A DNA stretch of 64,000 bases from Mesobacillus sp. S13 (GCF_020422885.1 NZ_CP084622.1:2871001-2935000); one strand, 5' to 3'. Positions 51,583 to 60,269 are shown, numbered from the stretch's first letter. A program made the numbers and translations. The notes: generated from the sequence alone by a model not told the origin.

Positions 51583-52707
51583 ATGAAAAGGATACTGCTG
51601 AAGAATGCAAATATAATGCCAATCACTGCTGAGCCAAGCTCAAATTGTGATGTTCTTATAGAAGATGGAAAAATAATTAGAATCGAAGTTAAAATTGCGA
51701 TTGAGCCTGGGATGGAGGTAATTGAGTGTAATAATCACTATTTGCTGCCAGGTTTCATCGATGTCCACACTCACCTAGGCCTATATGATGAAGGTACAGG
51801 CTGGGCCGGAAATGATGCCAACGAAACGATTGAGCCGATGAGTCCCCATGTCCGGGCAATCGACGGTGTCTACCCACTCGATCCTGCATTTAGCGATGCA
51901 CTTAAATACGGTATTACCACTGCACATGTTATGCCTGGAAGTGCCAATGTTATAGGCGGGACTACATCTGTCATCAAAACGGCTGGGAAGAACATTAAAA
52001 ATATGGTTATCCAGGAAACTGCAGGTCTTAAAATTGCGTTAGGAGAAAACCCAAAAAGGATCCACAGTATGGGAAATAAGGACTCCATCACACGTATGGG
52101 AATCATGGGAATGTTAAGGGAAGCTTTTTATGAAGCTATGAATGCCGAAAATCCGGAATCGTTAAGGATCAAACCGATCATAAAAGCGCTGAACCGGGAA
52201 ATCCCTGTTAGGATCCATGCCCACAGAGCTGACGATATCATGTCTGCAATCAGATTTGCTGATGAATTCAATCTCGATTTACGGATTGAGCATTGTACGG
52301 AAGGGCACTTGATTGCCGAAGAGCTAGCTGATCTTAATCTAAAGGTGTCAGTGGGACCAACTCTCACCCGCAGGTCAAAAGTGGAACTGAAGAATAAGAG
52401 CTGGAGAACTTATCAGGAATTGACTGACCAGGGTGTTGAAGTTTCAGTCACCACTGATCATCCATACACTCCAATCCAATATTTGAATCTTTGTGCCGCT
52501 ATCGCAGTCAGGGAAGGTTTATCAGAACAAAAAGCGCTCGAAGGAATTACGATATTGCCTGCAAGGAACTTAAGAGTTGATGACCGTGTCGGCAGTATTG
52601 AGCCTGGTAAAGATGCTGACTTGGTCCTTTGGAGCCAACATCCTTTCCACTTCAGCGCTAAGCCCTTATGGACAATGATCGATGGCAAAATCGTGTATCA
52701 GCTTTAG
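51583..52707 (+). CDS. Amidohydrolase family protein
   Basis: 374 residues. It has the composite N-/C-terminal beta domain (LIEDGKIIRIE...; SIEPGKDADLVLW) around a TIM barrel with GFIDVHTHLGLY (metal HxH), IRIHAHRADD, RIEHCTEG (metal histidine) and TTDHPYTP (metal aspartate). These match imidazolonepropionase/dihydroorotase-like amidohydrolases. Family members hydrolyse cyclic amides or peptides. The substrate cannot be told. AGGATAGGAT precedes the ATG. Confidence 0.85.
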   Translation: MKRILLKNANIMPITAEPSSNCDVLIEDGKIIRIEVKIAIEPGMEVIECNNHYLLPGFIDVHTHLGLYDEGTGWAGNDANETIEPMSPHVRAIDGVYPLDPAFSDALKYGITTAHVMPGSANVIGGTTSVIKTAGKNIKNMVIQETAGLKIALGENPKRIHSMGNKDSITRMGIMGMLREAFYEAMNAENPESLRIKPIIKALNREIPVRIHAHRADDIMSAIRFADEFNLDLRIEHCTEGHLIAEELADLNLKVSVGPTLTRRSKVELKNKSWRTYQELTDQGVEVSVTTDHPYTPIQYLNLCAAIAVREGLSEQKALEGITILPARNLRVDDRVGSIEPGKDADLVLWSQHPFHFSAKPLWTMIDGKIVYQL

Positions 52708-52807
52708 TCGAAAAATGGTGTAGATTTTTGGCAAAAAAACGCAGAAAAAAAGGTTGAAAAACCTATTTTCTTTTTTGAAAATATCCTGTATTATACTCTT
52801 TGGAAAT

Positions 52808-52979
52808 AAAATTTCATAAAGCAAAGTGATTAGGGAAGGCAAATGGTGCGCCACCAGTATCCTGGTTCTAGTGGGTTCGATTCCCACCCCGAAATTTTTT
52901 AGCAACTTACAAAAAATTTCGAGGGTGGCCGTGTAGTTACATTCGCACGGGATAGGACTGCCCTGCGTGGAGGGATACA
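52808..52979 (+). promoter_or_regulatory. Structured 5' leader of the acetyltransferase gene, unknown type
   Basis: The leader folds in at least two incompatible ways. A tRNA T-arm-like hairpin GTGGG-TTCGATT-CCCAC (52871-52887) lies inside AAAATTTC/GAAATTTT (52808-52815 with 52891-52898). Alternatively CCACCCCGAAATTTTTT (52884-52900) pairs with AAAAAATTTCGAGGGTGG (52911-52928), with one bulge, around a 10-nt loop. Further down CCGTG/CACGG and a CCCT/AGGG pair that would cover the ribosome site GGAGGG are visible. It resembles a switching leader but I cannot match it to a known riboswitch class. Confidence 0.55.
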
Positions 52980-52981
52980 AA

Positions 52982-53542
52982 ATGCTCAAAAAACGCGATC
53001 TGCATGATTGCCATGATTTATTTGAGCTGATGGCGCATCCGGAGGTCTTCCCTTTTGTGCGCCAGAAGGCATATTCATATGATGAATTCGTATTTGTCAC
53101 AAAACAGACGATAGAATCCGAGGAGCAAGGGGAATTGATTTCCCGTACCATTCTTGATGAGTGGGGAGCCCCAATTGGTACGATCAATCTTTTTGATATC
53201 CAGGAAGGAGCTGGGTTCCTGGGAACCTGGCTGGGAAAACCGTTTCATGGTAAAGGGTACAATACATTGGCCAAGGATGCATTCTTCCAGGAATTATTTT
53301 ATGAACTTGGTATTGAAACTATTTTCATGCGCATCCGGAAGGTGAATATCCGCTCCATAAAAGCAGCAGAGAAGCTGCCTTATGTGGTAAAAGCGAATGA
53401 GACTCGGAAGAATATTTATGAACAGCTTAATGCTACTGAGGAAATTTACGATTTATATGAAATTCCAAAAGATCAATATACACTTTACCTGAAAAGGTCT
53501 GGTGTACAAGAAGAAGAAGCCGCCCAGTTGCTGGAGGCATAA
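52982..53542 (+). CDS. GNAT family N-acetyltransferase
   Basis: 186 residues starting MLKKRDLHDCHDLFELM. The acetyl-CoA-binding region is GTWLGKPFHGKGYNTLAKDAFF (in part), followed by IRKVNIRSIKAAEKL, the RimJ/RimL-type pattern. GGAGGG lies seven bases before the ATG at 52982. An unusual structured leader precedes it, so its expression is probably regulated after transcription starts. Substrate unknown; the C-terminus ends in an acidic/alanine-rich EEEAAQLLEA. Confidence 0.82.
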   Translation: MLKKRDLHDCHDLFELMAHPEVFPFVRQKAYSYDEFVFVTKQTIESEEQGELISRTILDEWGAPIGTINLFDIQEGAGFLGTWLGKPFHGKGYNTLAKDAFFQELFYELGIETIFMRIRKVNIRSIKAAEKLPYVVKANETRKNIYEQLNATEEIYDLYEIPKDQYTLYLKRSGVQEEEAAQLLEA

Positions 53543-53553
53543 TCCGTTCAACA

Positions 53554-53586
53554 ATAAAAACGCCCTGTAATTGAACAGGGCGTTTT
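53554..53586. terminator. Bidirectional terminator
   Basis: AAAACGCCCTGT pairs perfectly with ACAGGGCGTTTT around six bases, serving the acetyltransferase and the converging 54-codon gene. Confidence 0.88.
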
Positions 53587-53751
53587 CTAATTCAGTAAAT
53601 CCTGCCCTTTTATTTCTTCATGCTCCGATAAGGCAGCTTCAGACAGGAACACTTCTAGCTCAGCATCCGTTAACGTCTCATAACGTCCATCTTCAAAGAA
53701 AACCTGCGTCTGATTTGGATTGATTCTATTCATGTTAAAACCTATTCCCAT
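53587..53751 (-). CDS. Small hypothetical protein (54 aa)
   Basis: 54 codons: MGIGFNMNRINPNQTQVFFE, then DGRYETLTDAELEVFLSEAA and a charged end KGQDLLN. GGGGTGAT lies six bases before the ATG and a terminator begins at the stop codon, so this looks like a complete single-gene unit. An internal ATG at 53733 is an alternative start. The family is not recognised. It is short enough to be missed by gene finders. Confidence 0.6.
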   Translation of the reverse strand: MGIGFNMNRINPNQTQVFFEDGRYETLTDAELEVFLSEAALSEHEEIKGQDLLN

Positions 53752-53907
53752 TATAATCACCCCACGAAAGTAAACTAAATACTATCAATAGTTAGATAAT
53801 TCGATACAATTTTCTTTTTATTGATAATAGTTTTCCCAATGTGCTTCGTGTTATTCAAACAAGCTCCTTCACATTAAATGTCACCAGTAAGTGGATCACG
53901 GATCAAA
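53752..53907. other. Spacer upstream of the 54-codon gene
   Basis: AT-rich sequence holding the promoter of the small gene. No structured element is recognised apart from the terminator that follows at 53908. Confidence 0.35.
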
Positions 53908-53932
53908 TAAAAAAAACGCCATGATGGCGTTT
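53908..53932 (-). terminator. Terminator after SDR gene
   Basis: AAACGCCAT/ATGGCGTTT hairpin followed by T's on the minus strand, directly after the SDR stop. Confidence 0.82.
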
Positions 53933-54712
53933 CTACAAATTCTCCCGAAAAGCTTTTCCAAGCACGTCTTTTCCTCCTGTAACCGGGATGATGCTCCCCG
54001 TTATAAAGCTGGAATCATCATTTGCAAGGAAGCTTATAACCCTTGATATATCTTCACCTGTACCTGGTCTGCCTACTGGTACTGAAGAATCTTCGACTTT
54101 CAAGGATTGACTGATTGCCCTTTCTTTCCACTCGCCTATTATGTCACCTGGACAAACCATATTGGCTGTGATGCCATTTTCTGCTTCTTCAATTGCAAGT
54201 GTTTTCGTCAAAGAAGCCAATCCAGACTTTGCAGCCGCAAATGCAGACCTGTAAATCCATCCGGGAGCCGACTCCACTCTGTCGAAACCAATTGTAATGA
54301 TTCTTCCCCATTTTCGTTCCCTCATTGAAGGGATAAGTAAATTTGATAAATAGAAAACGGCATTTAAATTGCCATTTATTAAGTAAGTCCATTCATCGAC
54401 CTGGTAATCAGCCATTTTTTTCCTTTCAGAAATGTATGGACCAGCATTATGCACGACTATATCTATCTTAGCGAATTCCTTCAGTGCCTGGGAAACAATG
54501 GTCTTACAGTCATCATAGTTAGTGATATCTCCCTGCACACAAATATTCTTTGTGTTGAACACTTCCGATAATTCCTTTGCAAGCTGTTCAGCCTCTAATT
54601 TGCTGTTACGATAATTGATGATTATGTTTATTCCTTCGGCAGCAAGCTGCAGTGCTGTCCGCCTCCCTAAACCGGTGGCACCTCCGGTTATCAAAGCAGT
54701 TTTATTTTCCAC
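53933..54712 (-). CDS. Short-chain dehydrogenase/reductase with altered catalytic tyrosine
   Basis: 259 residues of the FabG-like SDR fold. The cofactor motif TGGATGLGRR is at about 9-18, NNAG-like HNAGPYIS is present, and the end has GSIIPVTGGKD. At the catalytic YxxxK position the sequence reads FAAAK (in SAFAAAKSGLASL), so phenylalanine replaces the usual tyrosine; a tyrosine lies four residues earlier. GTG start at 54712 with GAGGGG seven bases upstream. Likely NADP-binding but its activity is uncertain. Substrate unknown. Confidence 0.8.
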   Translation of the reverse strand: MENKTALITGGATGLGRRTALQLAAEGINIIINYRNSKLEAEQLAKELSEVFNTKNICVQGDITNYDDCKTIVSQALKEFAKIDIVVHNAGPYISERKKMADYQVDEWTYLINGNLNAVFYLSNLLIPSMRERKWGRIITIGFDRVESAPGWIYRSAFAAAKSGLASLTKTLAIEEAENGITANMVCPGDIIGEWKERAISQSLKVEDSSVPVGRPGTGEDISRVISFLANDDSSFITGSIIPVTGGKDVLGKAFRENL

Positions 54713-54882
54713 AACTGTACCCCTCATCTTCTTTAGATTACTTATCCCTATACTAAAAAGAAGCAAGCTGTTTTGCAACTTTTAACCTTTTTCACATCAA
54801 CATCGTTAGATTTTAACCGCTGGGCCGATGCCTGCATATACTATTCATATCGAAGATGGGCTGTTTGAAAGGCGGGATCTAA

Positions 54883-55356
54883 TTGTTTCCTTGGAATCTA
54901 TTGCCGTTCGACCGAAATACGCAGAAAAAGTTTTTGGAAATGAAGCCAGATGAAATTGAAAATTATGTCCAGCAAATGATGGGCAAGATGCTCCAGCCAA
55001 ATATGCAAGGGATGTTAAAGCCAGAAGAATGGCTTAAAGGGATGCAGCAGCAAAGTGCACCGAATCCAGTCCAGCCTGAGGCCGGACTAAATGCAGAAAT
55101 GTTTGAAACTCATGATTATGTTTTTGTAAGGCTGCCGCTTAAAGATGAATCCATGTTAAAACAAATGAAACTCTTCTATACTTCAAACCAGGTTATTGTC
55201 GAGCACATCCCTGATCTTTCAGATAAACACACCCTCGTACTGCCAGCGACCGTTAAGCGTAAAGGAGCAGCAGCAAACTACCGCGATGGCGTATTGGAAT
55301 TAAGGCTACAAAAAATGGTTGATATGCAATTTGCGGAAATCGACATATCCAAATGA
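54883..55356 (+). CDS. Hsp20-like protein (GerT/CotP-type)
   Basis: 157 residues. The N-terminal part is methionine/glutamine-rich (VQQMMGKMLQPNMQGML). The C-terminal ~90 residues form an alpha-crystallin-like beta sandwich (THDYVFVRLPLKDESMLKQM, NQVIVEHIPDL, LVLPATVKRKGAAANYRDGVLELRL). Short Hsp20-like proteins of this layout in Bacillus are spore coat or germination proteins (CotP, GerT). The start is a TTG with AGGCGGGAT upstream. A coat role is inferred; a cytosolic chaperone is possible. Confidence 0.72.
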   Translation: MFPWNLLPFDRNTQKKFLEMKPDEIENYVQQMMGKMLQPNMQGMLKPEEWLKGMQQQSAPNPVQPEAGLNAEMFETHDYVFVRLPLKDESMLKQMKLFYTSNQVIVEHIPDLSDKHTLVLPATVKRKGAAANYRDGVLELRLQKMVDMQFAEIDISK

Positions 55357-55360
55357 GTTC

Positions 55361-55392
55361 AAAAAAAGAACAGCCGGGTGGCTGCTCTTTTT
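55361..55392. terminator. Bidirectional terminator
   Basis: AAAAAGAACAGCC pairs with GGCTGCTCTTTTT with one mismatch, between two converging genes. Confidence 0.85.
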
Positions 55393-55398
55393 CTTCCA

Positions 55399-56121
55399 TT
55401 ATTTCCCAATGAACATTTGTGTCCAATAGTTACCTGTTGCTACATGGCCAACACCGATATGTGTATAGCTTGAGTTCAGGATGTTCGCACGGTGACCTGA
55501 ACTGTTCATCCATGCATTTACTACTTCTTCTGGGGTACGCTGGCCCATAGCGATGTTTTCACCAGCTGAACGATAAGAGATTCCAAACTTCTTCATCATA
55601 TCGAAAGGTGAACCGTAAGTTGGGCTAGTATGGCTGAAATAACCTTTGCTTTGCATATCTCGGGATTTTTCCCTTGCTACTTTACTTAGTTCTGTATCAA
55701 GAGCAAGTGGCTTCAAACCATTCTTTGCTCTCTCTTGATTTGTCAGCTCAACTACTTTTTGCTCGTAGGCACTAACAGCTGAAGATACAGGTGCAGCAGC
55801 TGGCTCTTGAGCAGGGGCTTTAGCCGGCTCCTGAACTGGTGCAGGCGCTGGAGCTTTTACAGGTTCTTGTACTTTTGTTGGTTCTGGAGTTTTAACAGGC
55901 TCCTGAACTTTGGTGTCAGCTGGCTGTGCTTGTTTCCAAGAGAATTGATAGTTCTTAAAATACTTTTGCAGAATAGAATTGATTTGCTCGTTGCTTAAAT
56001 TTCCATTTTGGTAATAGTAAACCTTTGATTGTATAGTAGATGCATCTGCTTTATCCATCGCGGGATTAGAAGCGAATAGAGCTGCAGCAGCAATTGCTGT
56101 TATAATCATTTTCTTTTTCAT
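55399..56121 (-). CDS. ykwD: Secreted CAP-domain protein (YkwD-like)
   Basis: 240 residues. Signal peptide at about 1-27 (MIITAIAAAALFASNPA). A Pro/Val/Glu repeat linker (KVQEPVKTPEPTKVQEPVKA and similar) separates a short N-terminal domain from the C-terminal CAP/SCP domain with LTNQERAKNGLKPL, HTSPTYGSPFDMM, AGENIAMG, VNAWMNSSGHRANIL and the family histidines. Extracellular; related to SafA-dependent or YkwD proteins. The role is unknown. Strong ribosome site. Confidence 0.9.
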   Translation of the reverse strand: MKKKMIITAIAAAALFASNPAMDKADASTIQSKVYYYQNGNLSNEQINSILQKYFKNYQFSWKQAQPADTKVQEPVKTPEPTKVQEPVKAPAPAPVQEPAKAPAQEPAAAPVSSAVSAYEQKVVELTNQERAKNGLKPLALDTELSKVAREKSRDMQSKGYFSHTSPTYGSPFDMMKKFGISYRSAGENIAMGQRTPEEVVNAWMNSSGHRANILNSSYTHIGVGHVATGNYWTQMFIGK

Positions 56122-56476
56122 TCTCGAATTCCTCCCGAAAATTTAGTTTGTCTCTCTCTTGCACACTAATCATATCATGCGATTTTTGTAATATTTATGG
56201 GAGAAACAGGTAACACTATTATACTATGAAAATGAATTTGATTATTTTTTGTTTGATAGGTAAAAAAAACAATGTTTAAAAGACTTTTAACTTGAATCAT
56301 ATAGTATTATCATTATTTTCCTTTTTAGTTTCGAAAGACCAGTTAAACAAAAAAAAGGAAGAATTAAGTGATTGACAACTTTTTGACCAGACGTCTTTCA
56401 TGACAATTTTTTCGGCAATATGACAATCATTAATGTATATTACATGCCAATTGGCCTTATATAGACAGCAAAAGAA
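56122..56476. other. AT-rich intergenic region upstream of ykwD
   Basis: 355 bases. On the plus strand TGACAA-like hexamers recur (near 56384, 56393, 56421 and 56441), but none has a convincing -10 facing a gene. The ykwD promoter must be here; it could not be fixed. No structured RNA or small gene was recognised. Confidence 0.35.
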
Positions 56477-56504
56477 TGAAAAAAAGCGGCCATCGCCGCT
56501 TTTT
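56477..56504 (-). terminator. Terminator of the lipoprotein/two-component operon
   Basis: AAAAAGCGGC/GCCGCTTTTT hairpin with a four-base loop, followed by T's on the minus strand, just after the stop at 56510. Confidence 0.85.
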
Positions 56505-56509
56505 CCTCT

Positions 56510-56980
56510 TTAGTGCCCATGCTGATCCTCAGACTCTGAATCTTTGTCATCCATTTTCATTTCAGAGGATTTCCCCTCTTCTTCTGGCTCACTTGGGCTG
56601 CCCACGATAAATTCAATTTTTGGCATATTATGCATCCTTCTGGCAGTCACATGAGAAATAATATAATAGGTACCTTCTTCATCAAAGGATTTTTTCAAGC
56701 TATAAATTCCGTTTTGATCGTGTTCCACCACAATTTTTTCGTGTTCTTCTGCCTGTGAACGCCAGATTTCAAATTTCACTTCGTCTGCGTCCTCTACTTT
56801 TTCTGTTCCATAAGTTATCTTGGCTTCAAACGTGATTTCCTCATTTAATTCGGCTTTTTCAGGATTTGCTGTCAACTCAACTTCTAAAAACTGCGGTTCC
56901 TCTTCCACTTCCTGCTGTGAACATCCTGTCATAATCAGACCTATCAATGCTGCCAATAACACTACCAACATTCGTTTCAT
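56510..56980 (-). CDS. YtkA-like domain lipoprotein
   Basis: 156 residues. Lipoprotein signal MLVVLLAALIGLIMTGC with lipobox LMTGC (Cys20). The mature part is a YtkA/FixH-like beta-sandwich (VELTANPEKAELNEEITFEAKITYG, DQNGIYSLKKSFDEEGTYYIISHVTARRMHNMP) with conserved histidine and methionine, often linked to copper or cytochrome-oxidase assembly. The C-terminus is acidic and ends DQHGH. It is the last gene of an operon with the sensor kinase, 90 bases downstream of it. Confidence 0.75.
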   Translation of the reverse strand: MKRMLVVLLAALIGLIMTGCSQQEVEEEPQFLEVELTANPEKAELNEEITFEAKITYGTEKVEDADEVKFEIWRSQAEEHEKIVVEHDQNGIYSLKKSFDEEGTYYIISHVTARRMHNMPKIEFIVGSPSEPEEEGKSSEMKMDDKDSESEDQHGH

Positions 56981-57069
56981 TTAATATACCCCTTAATTAA
57001 TTTTGTGAAATCTTGCTTCTAAAAGAGCTTGCATTGACTTTGGCAACGCTCAGTTTGATCCCTGAAACG

Positions 57070-58473
57070 CTATAATTCCACGGCTGGAAAATAGAGAGTA
57101 ATGGTCGTACCATGTCCTAGCTCACTTGATATTTCCATTTTACCATCATGAAGCTCGACTAATTTATCAACAATCGCCAGACCCAAACCTGTACCTCCGT
57201 CTGCTCTGGACCTTGCCTTATTCACTCTATAAAAGCGTTCAGTCAGCTTTTTTATATCCTCTTCTGGTATTCCCGTCCCAGTGTCTTCAATCTCGACTTT
57301 ACAGCCATAGGCATCCTTTGCAAGTCTGATTAAAATCCTGCCGCCACTCTCAGTATAGCGGATCGCATTGTCAATGAGGTTCTGGAAAATCTGCTCGAGT
57401 CTTCCTTCATCACCATTAATAATGATATCCGGATCAAGATTAAGTGTTAGGCTGATCTTCTTTTCATCCAGGGCTGGACCGTACTTGATAATAAAATCTT
57501 CGATTAGCTGTGCCAGCGGGAAAGGACTTTTCATTAAACTATATTCATCTGCATCCAGTCTTGATAAATCAAGCAAATCTTGAACAAGCTTTACCATTCT
57601 GCCGGATTCCCTGTTTATTAGCTTTAAATATTTATTCTTCTCATCAGGCTCTTTTATCATCCCTGTTTCCAACGCCTCGCTATAGCCTTTTATATAGCTT
57701 ATAGGAGTCCTTAATTCATGGGAAACATCTGCAAGGAATTCCCTCTTTTTCTCATCTTCTTTTTGTACAGACTCGGACATATGGTTGAAAGCTTTTGCCA
57801 GCTGACCAATTTCGTCTTCAGATTTGATATTTACACGTGCAGAGTAATCTCCTCCAGATACCCTTTCAGCTGCCTCCTTCATGGCAGCAAGAGGCCTGGT
57901 TAGCTTTCTAAGCATTTTAAACCCAAGGAAAGCGGCAATGATAATGAACAGTACTCCGCCAATCAGCCATAAAAAAGAGAAATCGACAGTCAGCTCGGAA
58001 ATTTTAGCAAGGGGAACATATAAATAAATGATTCCTTCAAGCCGGTTATCGTCAAGAAGAGGAATGGCCACAGCAAGGATCTTTCTTCCAAACCTCTCTT
58101 CAAATCCTGATTTCATGACTGGTTCACCATTAAGAAGCTGTTCTCGCTCTTCCTTCCCGATCAAGGTTTCATAATCAATTGAATAAGGGAGGCAGGCGCT
58201 TAGCTCCTTTGGGTTACTGACAAGGAATACCTCGGACTCCGATTTTTCATTATACCATTCTACCTGCTCCTTCATTTCATCGGTCAATGGACCGCCTGGA
58301 TAGTCACTCGCCAGGCGGTAACCTTCTTCAATAAGTGAATCTTCAACTATATCGACATATAGTTTTTCATAAAATAGATAGGATAAAAAAAAAGAATACA
58401 ATACAGTTACCAGTATGGTGGCGGTAACCGTCAGCCATAATTTTTTAAACAGGCTGTCAGAAAAAGAAATCAT
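57070..58473 (-). CDS. Sensor histidine kinase
   Basis: 467 residues. Two membrane helices (about 14-33 and 162-183) enclose an extracellular sensor of about 130 residues. A HAMP domain follows (KMLRKLTRPLAAMKEAAERV), then the dimerisation box with the phospho-acceptor histidine in FLADVSHELRTPISY, and ATPase boxes NAIRYT (N), DTGTGIPE (G1) and GGTGLGLAIV (G2). It overlaps the regulator gene by four bases, so the pair is co-translated. The signal is unknown. Confidence 0.94.
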   Translation of the reverse strand: MISFSDSLFKKLWLTVTATILVTVLYSFFLSYLFYEKLYVDIVEDSLIEEGYRLASDYPGGPLTDEMKEQVEWYNEKSESEVFLVSNPKELSACLPYSIDYETLIGKEEREQLLNGEPVMKSGFEERFGRKILAVAIPLLDDNRLEGIIYLYVPLAKISELTVDFSFLWLIGGVLFIIIAAFLGFKMLRKLTRPLAAMKEAAERVSGGDYSARVNIKSEDEIGQLAKAFNHMSESVQKEDEKKREFLADVSHELRTPISYIKGYSEALETGMIKEPDEKNKYLKLINRESGRMVKLVQDLLDLSRLDADEYSLMKSPFPLAQLIEDFIIKYGPALDEKKISLTLNLDPDIIINGDEGRLEQIFQNLIDNAIRYTESGGRILIRLAKDAYGCKVEIEDTGTGIPEEDIKKLTERFYRVNKARSRADGGTGLGLAIVDKLVELHDGKMEISSELGHGTTITLYFPAVEL

Positions 58474-59150
58474 GTTTCCGGCACCTCGAATTTATACCCT
58501 ACACCCCAGATGGTTTGAATATAGTCTCCTGTTCCCAGTTTCATCCTCAGCGTCTTAATGTGTGTGTCGACAGTCCTCAAGCTGCCATGGTAATCCATTC
58601 CCCAGACAAACTCCAGCAACTGTTCCCTACTTAGGGCCTGGCCCTGGTGCTGAACAAGAAAAACGAGCAGCTCAAACTCTTTGAGGGTGAGCGGAACATT
58701 ATTTCCTTCCACACTGACTCTTCTTCCCTTCTTATCTATGTTAATTTTTCCCAGAGTCACTGAATCTTCATCATTCTTGACAAAAGACGTCCTTCTTAAC
58801 AATGCATTGATTCTTGCTACAAGCTCTCCCGGACTGAAAGGCTTGACTATATAATCATCTCCCCCAAGCTGGAGCCCTTTTACTTTATCCCATTCTTCTC
58901 CTTTAGCTGAAAGGAAGATAATCGGTACCTGCGAAAAAGTCCTGATCTTTCCGCAAACGGCAAAGCCATCCTCAAAAGGCATCATAATATCAAGAATGAC
59001 CAGGTCAAAGTTTTCTTCCTGCAGTTTTCTCACTCCATCTACCCCGTCTGCGGCATGGACACATTTGAACCCTGAATTTTCAAGATACATTTGCACAAGA
59101 TTGCGCATATCTTCTTCATCATCTATGATTAAAACTTTTATGGGATTCAT
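58470..59150 (-). CDS. OmpR/PhoB-family response regulator
   Basis: 226 residues. The receiver has the acidic pocket IIDDEEDM, the phospho-acceptor aspartate in LVILDIMMPFEDG (Asp54 region), conserved threonine/serine in IIFLSAKG and lysine in YIVKPFSPGELVARI. The C-terminal winged helix has LTLKEFELLVFLVQHQGQALSREQLLEFVWG. It works with the downstream kinase and is preceded by a lipoprotein gene only 4 bases away. Confidence 0.94.
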   Translation of the reverse strand: MNPIKVLIIDDEEDMRNLVQMYLENSGFKCVHAADGVDGVRKLQEENFDLVILDIMMPFEDGFAVCGKIRTFSQVPIIFLSAKGEEWDKVKGLQLGGDDYIVKPFSPGELVARINALLRRTSFVKNDEDSVTLGKINIDKKGRRVSVEGNNVPLTLKEFELLVFLVQHQGQALSREQLLEFVWGMDYHGSLRTVDTHIKTLRMKLGTGDYIQTIWGVGYKFEVPET

Positions 59151-59154
59151 CCTG

Positions 59155-60120
59155 CTATCTCTCCCTCGTTACGATTTGAAATGGGCCGTTTCCAACTTCT
59201 AGTGTGTTCTCTATGGATAGACTATCCGGGGCGATTATATATACTTCATTGCTGTCATAACCGGCTACAATGAGTTTGTCCGCAAAAAAATCAATTTCGA
59301 ACGGATTTGCCCCCACCTTCAATGAGTCCTTCATTCTCCCGTCCTCACCCAATTTATACAGCATATTCGATCCATGGCTCAGGACAAATACATCATCTTC
59401 ATCCTTCGTGAAATCCACTGGCATGACAGGAGCTGAAATCTCTTTCATTAAACGTCCATTATTCAGGTCATAGATGTGAATTGATTCTTCAACTTCCGTT
59501 CCTTTTCCATGCCCGCCAATCCAAAGCTCATCTTTTTCCCTGCACAATAACGCACCTGCTGCAGCAGGATGGATTTTAAATCCCGGAAGCCGCTTTTTAT
59601 CATTTGTGTCGATAATACTTAACATTTCTTGATTATAGCTGATGGCATAAAGCTTTTCCTCGGCCTCGAGAAGTGTCAGCGGGTCTTTTTCAACCTTTAT
59701 TTCATCCACTTCCGTTCCTTTGATATTGTAAAATCGGACACTGTCCCTATCCTGGTCGGCGAATGCGATTTCCGCTCCATTCTCTACCAATAGAGCATTC
59801 ACGATTCCCTTTCCAGTTTTCCACGATGCAATCTTCTTCCCTTTACTCAACGAATACAAATCGGCAGTATCGAGACTTTTGCCATAAAGCAATATCGTAT
59901 CATTGTCAGGAAGGATCAGCCCTCCGATGTACGGACGGTCAACAGCCCAGTCAGGTAATTTTTCACCTTTTTCCATATCATAAAATGAAATGGTCATTTC
60001 TTTGATATTTATTGTCGATATAATAGAAGAATCCTTTGGTATCGATTCAAAAGATTCAAAAGTACACGCTGATAACAAAACAGTGAAAGCTGCTGCAGTG
60101 ATTATATAAATCCACTTCAT
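59155..60120 (-). CDS. Beta-propeller-type lipoprotein
   Basis: 321 residues. Lipoprotein signal with lipobox LLSAC (Cys19). The body is a string of short beta repeats of about 40 residues (for example DADLYSLSKGKKIASWKTGKG, DRDSVRFYNIKGTEVDEIKV, SIHIYDLNNGRLMKEIS), a YVTN/WD-like propeller. It is the first gene of a four-gene operon with a two-component system and a YtkA-like lipoprotein, suggesting an envelope sensing role. The ligand is unknown. Confidence 0.8.
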   Translation of the reverse strand: MKWIYIITAAAFTVLLSACTFESFESIPKDSSIISTINIKEMTISFYDMEKGEKLPDWAVDRPYIGGLILPDNDTILLYGKSLDTADLYSLSKGKKIASWKTGKGIVNALLVENGAEIAFADQDRDSVRFYNIKGTEVDEIKVEKDPLTLLEAEEKLYAISYNQEMLSIIDTNDKKRLPGFKIHPAAAGALLCREKDELWIGGHGKGTEVEESIHIYDLNNGRLMKEISAPVMPVDFTKDEDDVFVLSHGSNMLYKLGEDGRMKDSLKVGANPFEIDFFADKLIVAGYDSNEVYIIAPDSLSIENTLEVGNGPFQIVTRER

Positions 60121-60240
60121 AATTTACTCCTTTTCTGTCACAAGTATCTCATATTATTATAGCTCTAATTTGTGATATTTCTATGAAGTTGAACAATACG
60201 GGTTAAAAAGCAATAAAGTTATTGAAGTTTTTTGCAAAAA

Positions 60241-60269
60241 GAAAAAACTTGCCGACATTAGCGACAAGT
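60241..60269 (-). terminator. Terminator after the 60288-60572 gene
   Basis: ACTTGTCG/CGGCAAGT-type hairpin on the minus strand followed by TTTTTTC. Confidence 0.65.

Noticed and set aside
52831..52898. tRNA gene (possibly tRNA-Sec) around the TTCGATT T-arm
   Set aside because: No matching acceptor stem, anticodon arm or TCA anticodon can be folded upstream. The same bases pair better with downstream sequence.
52666..53187. 173-codon minus-strand frame containing GIEPTRTR
   Set aside because: It is antisense to the structured leader and the acetyltransferase gene; no ribosome site.
56380..56450. PhoP box or sigma-A promoter from repeated TGACAA
   Set aside because: Spacing is irregular and no -10 or gene follows in the right direction.
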